From Elioraea tepida (GTDB taxonomy: Bacteria; Pseudomonadota; Alphaproteobacteria; Acetobacterales; Acetobacteraceae), in assembly GCF_019203965.1 (NCBI RefSeq), contig NZ_CP076448.1, forward strand, positions 186,001-250,000: a stretch of 64,000 nt of DNA, read 5' to 3'. Shown one piece after another: positions 51,646 to 59,118 of the stretch. Position 1 is the first letter of the stretch; every line of letters starts with the position of its first letter. The position numbers and the translations under genes were made by a program. The notes beneath the pieces were generated by a model. That model was not told the origin of the DNA. It saw only the letters and a program-made list of their open reading frames with translations, and did not search any database.

Positions 51646-54510
51646 ATGGAGACCCTCGATCTCTCGCCCGTCGTCTCGGACGAGGTGACGTGCACCACGT
51701 GCTACATGTGCGCCTGCCGCTGCGGGATACGGGTTCATCTCCGCAACGGCCAGGTCCGCTACATCGAGGGCAACCCGGACCATCCGGTCAATCGCGGCGT
51801 GCTCTGCGCGAAGGGCTCGGCCGGGATCATGAACCATCTCTCGCCGGCGCGTCTGAGGAAGCCGCTCAAGCGCGTGGGCCCGCGCGGCGAGGGCGCGTTC
51901 GAGGAGATCGGGTGGGAGGAGGCGCTCGGCCTCGCGCAGTCCTGGCTTTCCGAGGTGCGCGCGAAGGACCCGGCACGGCTTGCCTTCTTCACAGGGCGTG
52001 ACCAGAGCCAGGCGCTCACCGGCTGGTGGGCGCAGGCCTTCGGCACGCCGAACTTCGCCGCGCATGGCGGGTTCTGCTCGGTGAACATGGCGGCCGCCGG
52101 CCTCTACACCCTCGGCGGCAGTTTCTGGGAGTTCGGCGAGCCGGATTTCGAGCGCACGAAGCTGTTCCTGATGTTCGGCGTCGCCGAGGACCATGACAGC
52201 AACCCGATCAAGCTGGGGCTTGCGCGGCTGAAGGCGCGCGGGGCGCGGTTCGTCTCGGTCAACCCGGTGCGCACGGGCTACTCCGCGATCGCCGACACCT
52301 GGCTTCCGATCCGCCCCGGCACCGACGGCGCGCTCGTGCTCGCCCTGATCCACGAGCTGTTCCGGACCCGCAAGATCGACCTCGCCTTCCTGCGCGCCTG
52401 GACCAATTCGCCCTGGCTCACGATCGATGCGCCGGGAACGGCCGAGCACGGCCTATTCGCGCGCGGGGAGGACGGCAGGCCGCTGGTGGCGGACGGCGAC
52501 GGCCGCCTGCACGCCTGGGACGCGCCGGACGTGTCGCCCTCTCTGACCGCCTCCGTGACGCTCACCGACGGCCGCCGCGCGCGGCCCGTGTTCGTCACGA
52601 TGGCGGAGCGGTACCTCGACCCCGCGCTCGCGCCTGAGCGCGCCGCGGCCGTGACGGGTATCGATGCGGGGCGGATCCGCGCGCTCGCGGCGGAGATCGC
52701 GCGCGTCGCCTTCGAGGAGGCAATTACCGTCGAGACGCCCTGGACGGACTGGCGCGGCGTCCGGCACGAGCGCTTCGTCGGAAGGCCCGTGGCGTTCCAC
52801 GCGATGCGCGGCATCAGCGCGCACGCCAATGGCTTCCAGACCTGCCGCGCTCTGCATCTGTTGCAGATGCTGCTCGGCGCCGTCGATTGCCCCGGCGCCT
52901 GGCGCTACAAGTCGCCCTATCCGCGGCCCACGCCGCCGCCGATCCTGCCGGGGGGCAAGCTCGGCGAGGTCGCGCCCGGTGCGCCTCTTCCACGCCCGCC
53001 GCTCGGCTTCCCGACGGGGCCGGACGACCTCCTCGTCGACGCGACGGGGAGGCCGCTCAGGATCGACAAGGCCTATTCCTGGGAGGCGCCGCTCGCCGCG
53101 CACGGGATGATGCATCTCGTGATTCGGAACGCCTGGGCGGGCGACCCCTACCCGATCGATGTGCTGTTCCTGTACATGGCGAACATGGCCTGGAACTCGG
53201 CCATGAACAGCGCTGGAACGGTGCGGATGCTCACCGATACGAACCCGGACGGGTCATACCGCATCCCCCGCATCATCTACGCCGATGCCTATGCGTCGGA
53301 GACGGTCGCCTACGCCGATCTCGTCCTGCCTGACACCACCTATCTCGAGCGCTACGACGCGATTTCCCTCCTCGACCGGCCGATCGGCAGCGCCGAGGGG
53401 CCGGCCGATGCGATCCGCCACCCCGTCGTGGCGCCCGACCGGGACGTGCGCCCTTTCCAGGATGTGCTGCTTGACCTCGGCGCGCGTCTCGGCCTGCCCG
53501 GCATGGTGCGCGAGGACGGCACGCCGCGCTACCCGGGCGGCTACGCCGACTACATCGTCAACCACGAGCGTGCCCCGGGGATTGGCCCGCTCGCCGGCTG
53601 GCGGGGAGAGGACGGACGCAAGGAGGGGCGCGGGGAGCCGAACCCGCGCCAGCTCGAGCGCTACATCGAGAACGGCGGCTTCTGGAAGATGCGCCTTCCC
53701 GAGCAGGCGCTGTTCATGAAGTTCGCCAACCGCGCCTATCTCGAACACGCCGTGGCGATGGGGTTCCTCGCGCGGCCGGAGCCTGTCGTTCTGCAGGCCT
53801 ATCTCGAGCCGCTGCAGCGGTTCCGCCTCGCCGCAATGGGCCATGGCGACCGCCAGCCGCCCGACCACCTGCGGGGGCGGATCATCGCCTGCCTCGACCC
53901 ACTGCCGGTGTGGTACCCGCCCTTCGAGGGCGAGGCGGTGGAGGAGGCCGACTTCCCGCTGCGGGCGGTGACGCAGCGCCCGGCCGCGATGTACCACGCC
54001 TGGGGAAGCCAGAACGCGTGGCTGAGGCAGATCCACGGCGAGAACCGGCTCTATATGCACCGCGGCACCGCCTCCCGCCTCGGCATCGCCGACGACGACT
54101 GGGTTCACGTGACGAGCCATCACGGGCGGATCACCGTGCAGGTGCGGCTGATGGATGGGGTCGAACCCGGAACGGTCTGGACCTGGAACGCGATCGGCAA
54201 GCGCGCCGGCGCCTGGGCGCTCGACCCGCGGGCACCGGAGGCGACGCGCGGCTTCCTGCTCAACCATCTGATCAGCGAGCATCTTCCTGGCGGGGAGGGA
54301 GAGGCGCGGCTGAACGCCGACCCGGTGACCGGCCAGGCCGCGTGGTACGACCTCCGGGTGCGCGTGGAGAAGGCGGAAACAGGCCGTTCCGTGACCGAAC
54401 CGGCGCTGCCGCCGCTCGCGCCCCCGCCCGGAATCGCCGCGCCGAAGGGGCCGCTCCGCTTCGGCGCCGCTTTCGGACGTTCGCCTGAGAACCGGGCCAA
54501 GGGGCGATGA
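51646..54510 (+). CDS. soeA: cytoplasmic sulfite dehydrogenase, molybdopterin subunit SoeA
   Basis: A 954-residue member of the DMSO reductase family of molybdopterin guanine dinucleotide enzymes. The [4Fe-4S] site is at the N-terminus: Cys16, Cys19, the CYMCACRC group and Cys54 in GVLCAKG. There is no Tat signal, so it is cytoplasmic, as in SoeABC. Molybdopterin-binding segments include FGVAEDHDSNPIKLGL and the C-terminal dinucleotide-binding region. The SoeA-B-C gene order, sizes (954/243/315) and absence of Tat signal distinguish this from Tat-exported DmsABC. Expected reaction: sulfite to sulfate, electrons to quinone via SoeB and SoeC. Polysulfide or other substrates cannot be excluded. 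Confidence 0.85.
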   Translation: METLDLSPVVSDEVTCTTCYMCACRCGIRVHLRNGQVRYIEGNPDHPVNRGVLCAKGSAGIMNHLSPARLRKPLKRVGPRGEGAFEEIGWEEALGLAQSWLSEVRAKDPARLAFFTGRDQSQALTGWWAQAFGTPNFAAHGGFCSVNMAAAGLYTLGGSFWEFGEPDFERTKLFLMFGVAEDHDSNPIKLGLARLKARGARFVSVNPVRTGYSAIADTWLPIRPGTDGALVLALIHELFRTRKIDLAFLRAWTNSPWLTIDAPGTAEHGLFARGEDGRPLVADGDGRLHAWDAPDVSPSLTASVTLTDGRRARPVFVTMAERYLDPALAPERAAAVTGIDAGRIRALAAEIARVAFEEAITVETPWTDWRGVRHERFVGRPVAFHAMRGISAHANGFQTCRALHLLQMLLGAVDCPGAWRYKSPYPRPTPPPILPGGKLGEVAPGAPLPRPPLGFPTGPDDLLVDATGRPLRIDKAYSWEAPLAAHGMMHLVIRNAWAGDPYPIDVLFLYMANMAWNSAMNSAGTVRMLTDTNPDGSYRIPRIIYADAYASETVAYADLVLPDTTYLERYDAISLLDRPIGSAEGPADAIRHPVVAPDRDVRPFQDVLLDLGARLGLPGMVREDGTPRYPGGYADYIVNHERAPGIGPLAGWRGEDGRKEGRGEPNPRQLERYIENGGFWKMRLPEQALFMKFANRAYLEHAVAMGFLARPEPVVLQAYLEPLQRFRLAAMGHGDRQPPDHLRGRIIACLDPLPVWYPPFEGEAVEEADFPLRAVTQRPAAMYHAWGSQNAWLRQIHGENRLYMHRGTASRLGIADDDWVHVTSHHGRITVQVRLMDGVEPGTVWTWNAIGKRAGAWALDPRAPEATRGFLLNHLISEHLPGGEGEARLNADPVTGQAAWYDLRVRVEKAETGRSVTEPALPPLAPPPGIAAPKGPLRFGAAFGRSPENRAKGR

Positions 54511-55238
54511 CGAGCCTTCCCGACACCCAGCCCGCGAAACGGCTCGGTCTTGTGATCGACCTCGACACCTGTGTGGGCTGCCATGCCTGCGCGGTGAACT
54601 GCAAAGAGTGGAACACGGGCGGCCATTCCGCTCCGCTCACCGACCTCGACCCCTACGGCGCCGATCCGAGAGGGGTGTGGTTCAACCGGGTGCACAGTTT
54701 CGAGGCGGGCGAGGGGGAACGGGGAAGAACGGTGCACTTCCCACGCTCCTGCCTGCACTGCGACGAGCCCGCCTGCGTTACCGTCTGCCCCACCGGGGCG
54801 AGCTACAAGCGCGCCGAGGACGGGATCGTGCTCGTCAACCCCGACACCTGCATCGGCTGCAAGCTCTGCTCCTGGGCCTGCCCCTATGGTGCGCGGGAGT
54901 ATGACGAGGACGAGGGCGTGATGAAGAAATGCACGCTCTGCATCGACCGGATTTACAACGAGACCCTTCCGGAGGCGGAGCGCGTTCCCGCCTGCGTCTC
55001 CACCTGCCCGGCCCAGGCGCGCCACTTCGGCGACCTTGCCGACCCAGCGAGCGCCGTCTCGCGCCTCGTGGCCGAGCGCGGCGGCGTCGACCTGATGCCC
55101 GAGCTCGGCTACCGGCCGGTGAACAAGTACCTTCCGCCGCGGCCGCGCGCTGGGCTCGCTCCGGCCGGCGACGACAGGAGTCCCGAAACCACGCTTTCGG
55201 GATTTCTGGGCTGGGTGGATCGGATCCTCTCGCGGTGA
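54507..55238 (+). CDS. soeB: sulfite dehydrogenase iron-sulfur subunit SoeB
   Basis: A 243-residue DmsB/SoeB-type ferredoxin subunit with four cysteine groups for [4Fe-4S] clusters: Cys22-x2-Cys25-x2-Cys28-x3-Cys32, then CLHCDEPACVTVCP, CIGCKLCSWACP with CTLC, and VPACVSTCP. Passes electrons from SoeA to SoeC. ATG overlaps the soeA stop by 4 bp (ATGA). Confidence 0.9.
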   Translation: MTSLPDTQPAKRLGLVIDLDTCVGCHACAVNCKEWNTGGHSAPLTDLDPYGADPRGVWFNRVHSFEAGEGERGRTVHFPRSCLHCDEPACVTVCPTGASYKRAEDGIVLVNPDTCIGCKLCSWACPYGAREYDEDEGVMKKCTLCIDRIYNETLPEAERVPACVSTCPAQARHFGDLADPASAVSRLVAERGGVDLMPELGYRPVNKYLPPRPRAGLAPAGDDRSPETTLSGFLGWVDRILSR

Positions 55239-55239
55239 A

Positions 55240-56187
55240 ATGAACCCTGCCCCCTCCGTCATCGTCTTCACCGTCGGTTCCGGCGCGGGCTACGGGCTTC
55301 TCGCCGCGCTCGGGGTGCTCGCGGCGTTCGGGCTGCTTCCGCCCGGGCCGGGCTTCGCGGTCGCGTCGTTCGGCCTCGCGCTCGGTCTTGTCACGGCCGG
55401 GCTTGCCTCCTCGGCGCTTCATCTCGGCCACCCAGAGCGGGCGTGGCGCGCCTTCAGCCAGTGGCGCTCCTCCTGGCTCTCGCGCGAGGCGGTGCTGGCC
55501 GCAGCGACCTATCCGCCGGCGCTTCTGCTTGCCTTCCTGTCCGCCTCGGGAGGCAGCGGTGCTGCGCTCGCGGCGCTCGGCGTGCTCACCGCATGCCTCG
55601 CCGCGGCAACCGTGGTCTGCACCGGGATGATCTACCGTTCTCTCAAGCCGATCCACGCCTGGGCGAACCGGCTGACCGTTCCGGGATATCTGATCATCGG
55701 CGCCGCGACCGGGCTCACCCTCGCCTTCGCCGTGCTCGCTGCCTTTCGTGCCCCGGCGGCGTGGGGCGCGGGGGCGGCGGCGCTCGCGGCGCTGGCCGGG
55801 GGCTTCCTGCACAAGCGCGCCTATTGGCGGTTCCTCGACACAACCTCGGGGCCCGCCACGCCCGAATCGGCTACAGGGCTTGGCGGCATCGGCCGCGTGC
55901 GCCTCATCGACCCGCCGCATACGGGAAGGAACTTCGTGATGCGGGAGATGGGGTTCGTCGTCGCCCGCAAGCATGCCGAGGTCCTGCGGCGGATCGCGCT
56001 CGGCGCGGGGTTCGTCGTCCCAGCCTGGGCGGTCGCGGTCGGGCTCGGCCTCGGCGGCGACGCCGCGCCGTGGCTCGGGGCGGCCGGGGCGCTGTCTGCA
56101 CTCTTTGGCGCGCTCGTCGAACGGTGGCTGTTCTTCGCCGAGGCGCGACACGCCGCGATGCTGTATTACGGCGCCGCCTCAGCCTGA
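55240..56187 (+). CDS. soeC: sulfite dehydrogenase membrane anchor SoeC (DmsC-like)
   Basis: A 315-residue DmsC/NrfD-type membrane subunit with about eight hydrophobic helices, anchoring SoeAB on the cytoplasmic face and reducing quinone. SALHLGHPERAWRAFSQWRSSWLSREA is the hallmark DmsC loop. Starts 1 bp after the soeB stop. Ends 61 bp before hyi. Confidence 0.88.
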   Translation: MNPAPSVIVFTVGSGAGYGLLAALGVLAAFGLLPPGPGFAVASFGLALGLVTAGLASSALHLGHPERAWRAFSQWRSSWLSREAVLAAATYPPALLLAFLSASGGSGAALAALGVLTACLAAATVVCTGMIYRSLKPIHAWANRLTVPGYLIIGAATGLTLAFAVLAAFRAPAAWGAGAAALAALAGGFLHKRAYWRFLDTTSGPATPESATGLGGIGRVRLIDPPHTGRNFVMREMGFVVARKHAEVLRRIALGAGFVVPAWAVAVGLGLGGDAAPWLGAAGALSALFGALVERWLFFAEARHAAMLYYGAASA

Positions 56188-56248
56188 CCGGCACCAGACG
56201 CGACCGGGACGTCACCAGCAGCTCCGACACCAGACCCAAGGGGGCCTC

Positions 56249-57028
56249 ATGCCGAAATTCGCCGCCAATCTCTCGATGATGTTCACCGACAGCCCGTTCC
56301 TTGACCGGTTCGCCCGCGCGGCGGCGGCCGGCTTCGATGCCGTCGAGTTCCTGTTTCCTTATGACTACACGCCCGCTGAGATCACGGGCGCGGCCCGCGC
56401 CGCGGGCGTGAAGGTCGTGCTGTTCAACACGGTGCCGGGGGACTGGGCGAAGGGGGAGCGCGGCCTTGCTGCCCTGCCCGGGCGGGAGGAGGAGTTCCTC
56501 GAGGGCGTGCGCAAGGCGATCGACTACGCGACCGCCGCCGGCTGCCCGCGCATCCACGCCATGGCGGGCCTCGTGCCAGAGGGAGCCGATCGCGCCCTCA
56601 TGGGCCGGGTCTACCGCGACAATCTCGCCAAGGCGGCGGCGCTCGCTGCTGCCGCCTCGCTCGACGTGGTGATCGAGCCGATCAACACGCGCGACATCCC
56701 GGGTTTCTTCCTCAACCGGACGGAGGAGGCCGCAGCGGTGATCGCCGATGTCGGGGCGCCGAACCTGAAGATCCAGTTCGATATCTACCACCGCCAGATC
56801 ATGCAGGGGGATCTCGCGCGCGCGATCGCCGATCACCTGCCGCTGATCGGCCACATGCAGCTCGCAGACAACCCGGGCCGGCACGAGCCGGGAACCGGCG
56901 AGATCAACTATCCGTTCCTGTTCGGCGAGATCGACCGGCTCGGCTTCGACGGGTTCATCGGCTGCGAGTACAAGCCGAAGGGAGAGACGGAGGCGGGGCT
57001 CGATTGGTTCGCGCCTTACCGGAGCTGA
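56249..57028 (+). CDS. hyi: hydroxypyruvate isomerase family protein
   Basis: A 259-residue TIM-barrel isomerase of the Hyi/OtnI group (xylose isomerase-like). Metal/catalytic residues: Glu in VVIEPINTRDIPGFFL, Asp in KIQFDIYHRQIMQG, and Glu in GFIGCEYKPKGETEAGLDW. Interconverts hydroxypyruvate and tartronate semialdehyde, or in OtnI an erythronate derivative. ATG at 56249; the longer frame overlaps soeC. Adjacent glxR supports a glyoxylate/hydroxypyruvate role. Confidence 0.88.
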   Translation: MPKFAANLSMMFTDSPFLDRFARAAAAGFDAVEFLFPYDYTPAEITGAARAAGVKVVLFNTVPGDWAKGERGLAALPGREEEFLEGVRKAIDYATAAGCPRIHAMAGLVPEGADRALMGRVYRDNLAKAAALAAAASLDVVIEPINTRDIPGFFLNRTEEAAAVIADVGAPNLKIQFDIYHRQIMQGDLARAIADHLPLIGHMQLADNPGRHEPGTGEINYPFLFGEIDRLGFDGFIGCEYKPKGETEAGLDWFAPYRS

Positions 57029-57090
57029 GTGGTGCAGGGCGCTGACTGCAAAGCAACTTTACTGAGGGAACACGCGGGAGAGACGACGCG

Positions 57091-57975
57091 ATGAAGGTCG
57101 GTTTCATCGGACTTGGGATCATGGGGCGCCCGATGGCGCTCAACCTCAAGGCGAAGGGGCACGAGCTGTTCGTGCCCGAACGCAAGAGCCTCACCGACGA
57201 GCTCCGTGCGGCGGCGACCGTTCTGCCCGACGCCAAGGCCGTCGCCGCCGCGGCCGAGGTCGTGATCACGATGGTGCCCGACACGCCGGACGTCGAGCAG
57301 GTGCTGTTCGGCCCGGGCGGCGTGGCCGAGGGGTTGAGCCCCGGCAAGCTCGTGATCGACATGTCCTCGATCAGCCCCACCGCGACCAAGACCTTCGCGA
57401 GCAGGATCAACGCGCTTGGCTGCGACTACCTCGATGCGCCCGTCTCGGGGGGCGAGGTCGGGGCGAAGAACGCCACGCTCACCATCATGGTCGGCGGCCC
57501 GAAGCGTGCGTTCGACCGGGCCTTGCCGCTCTTCGAGGCGATGGGCAAGACCATCACCCTCGTCGGCGAGGAGAATGGGGCGGGCCAGACCACCAAGGTG
57601 GCGAACCAGATCATCGTCGCGCTCAACATCCAAGCCGTATCGGAAGCCCTTGTGTTCGCGGCCAAGGCGGGGGCAGATCCGGCGAAGGTTCGGCAGGCAC
57701 TGATGGGCGGTTTCGCCAATTCGCGAATTCTCGAGGTGCATGCCGAGCGGATGATCAAGCGAACCTTCGCCCCGGGTTTCCGGATCCGCCTGCATCAGAA
57801 GGACCTCAACCTCGCCCTCAGCGCGGCGAGGGACCTCGGCGTGGCGCTGCCCAACACGGCGGTCGCGCAGCAGATGTTCAGCGCCGTCGCCGCCGCCGGA
57901 GGGGCCGACCTCGACCACTCGGCGATGGTTCAGGCGCTCGAGGCGCTCGCTTCCCACAAGGTCGCCGAGGGCTGA
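57091..57975 (+). CDS. glxR: tartronate semialdehyde reductase (2-hydroxy-3-oxopropionate reductase)
   Basis: A 294-residue beta-hydroxyacid dehydrogenase. Cofactor motif GFIGLGIMGRPMA at the N-terminus, substrate loop DAPVSGGEVGAKNATL, catalytic Lys in GQTTKVANQI and the NLALSAARDLGVALPNTA helix. Reduces tartronate semialdehyde to D-glycerate with NAD(P)H; closest to GlxR/GarR. 62 bp after hyi. A glyoxylate carboligase gene is not in the window. Confidence 0.9.
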   Translation: MKVGFIGLGIMGRPMALNLKAKGHELFVPERKSLTDELRAAATVLPDAKAVAAAAEVVITMVPDTPDVEQVLFGPGGVAEGLSPGKLVIDMSSISPTATKTFASRINALGCDYLDAPVSGGEVGAKNATLTIMVGGPKRAFDRALPLFEAMGKTITLVGEENGAGQTTKVANQIIVALNIQAVSEALVFAAKAGADPAKVRQALMGGFANSRILEVHAERMIKRTFAPGFRIRLHQKDLNLALSAARDLGVALPNTAVAQQMFSAVAAAGGADLDHSAMVQALEALASHKVAEG

Positions 57976-58006
57976 TCGCGCGGCTGGACCGTCCCGCGTC
58001 CGATCC

Positions 58007-58036
58007 GGGGCCGCCATGCTGGTGCGTGCCGGCCCC
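58007..58036 (+). terminator. stem-loop after glxR
   Basis: Inverted repeat GGGGCCG (58007-58013) / CGGCCCC (58030-58036) with a 16-nt loop, 31 bp past the glxR stop. No T-run. Candidate terminator of hyi-glxR. Confidence 0.4.
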
Positions 58037-58149
58037 TGTTCCGCTCGTCACCTTGTCTTTCCTCGATCGGTGAAGACGACGGCGGCGTGGTCAGGCCTCC
58101 CGAAACAGCCGCCTTGAATTCGGCTCAGCCGGAGGGTAGGTCTTACTGC

Positions 58150-58167
58150 ACCGTGACCGTTCACGGT
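58150..58167 (+). promoter_or_regulatory. operator-like inverted repeat upstream of the XRE regulator
   Basis: ACCGTGA-CCGT-TCACGGT, a perfect 7-bp inverted repeat with a 4-nt spacer, ending 52 bp before the regulator's ATG. Size and place suit autoregulation by an XRE dimer. Confidence 0.6.
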
Positions 58168-58219
58168 TTATGAGACGATTCGGGGCGTGCGAGTGCTCGC
58201 CCCGGGCGTGGAGGACCCG

Positions 58220-59110
58220 ATGCGCTTCACCGAGATCGGCCAGCAGCTTCGGCAATACCGTCTGGAGAGCGGCCTGCGCGCTGAGGAGATCGCCGCCAGG
58301 TTGGGTGTCTCCCGAGCCGCTCTCTACCGATACGAGAAAGGTGAGGTCATCAAGCTCGACACGATCAAGCGGCTTGCCGAGCTTCTGAAGATCTCGCCGC
58401 TCAGCCTGCTCGGGATCGGGGTCGAGTACTTCTCCCGCGCCGTCGCCTATTTTGAGCGCGTGCGCGCCCTCGAGGAGACGACCGACCAGATCCTGCAGGT
58501 CGCCGGCCCGGTCAGCTATCTGATCACTTCCGATCTGTTCGACCAGGCGCTCGCCGAGATCTATGCCGAGGCGGCCGATCTCGCGGGCAGCGATCGTGCC
58601 GCCTGGCGGGCGCAGGGCGACCAGCTGCTCTCGGTGCTTGCCGCGCGCAAGCGGATGTACCAGCAGCGTCGGCCCTCGATCATCGCCATCATGACGGTTG
58701 GCTCGCTCAGGCGCTTCCTCGAGCTCGGCGTCGGCGGGGCCGTGCTGATGTCGGAGCGGATGCGTGCCCAGGCTCGGGATGTCGCGGCCTCTGAGTGCGA
58801 GACAATCGCGACCCTGATGGAGACGGAGCCGATGGGCATCCAGCTCGGTCTGATCGCCGGCGCCGAGCCCAATGGGAACTTCAAGATCCTGCGTAACCGC
58901 GAACGCGCCCATCTCGCGATCAACCCGTTCCGGCTCGAGTCCCACCCGACGGCGCAGACGGGGGTCGCGCTGATCACCGGCGCGGACGAGGCGGTCGCGA
59001 TGCACCAGAAGGTCGCCGAGGGACTCTGGCGCGAGGCGCTGAAGGGAGCGACGGCGGCGGCGAAAGTGCGCGAGCTCGTCGCCGCAGTGCGCGCCTCCGA
59101 GCCGGCCTGA
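58220..59110 (+). CDS. XRE-family transcriptional regulator
   Basis: A 296-residue regulator. The helix-turn-helix is at residues ~4-58 (IGQQLRQYRLESGLRAEEIA through LLKISPLSLLGIG). The remaining ~235 residues form an all-alpha/mixed C-terminal domain I do not recognise; an LETEP-like segment and conserved basic RNRERAHLAIN appear within it. ATG at 58220 is preceded by GGAGG with 7-nt spacing; a GTG at 58187 is less likely. It converges on the acetyltransferase gene (8-bp gap). The palindrome just upstream suggests self-repression. Confidence 0.85.
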   Translation: MRFTEIGQQLRQYRLESGLRAEEIAARLGVSRAALYRYEKGEVIKLDTIKRLAELLKISPLSLLGIGVEYFSRAVAYFERVRALEETTDQILQVAGPVSYLITSDLFDQALAEIYAEAADLAGSDRAAWRAQGDQLLSVLAARKRMYQQRRPSIIAIMTVGSLRRFLELGVGGAVLMSERMRAQARDVAASECETIATLMETEPMGIQLGLIAGAEPNGNFKILRNRERAHLAINPFRLESHPTAQTGVALITGADEAVAMHQKVAEGLWREALKGATAAAKVRELVAAVRASEPA

Positions 59111-59118
59111 GGGCCCGC

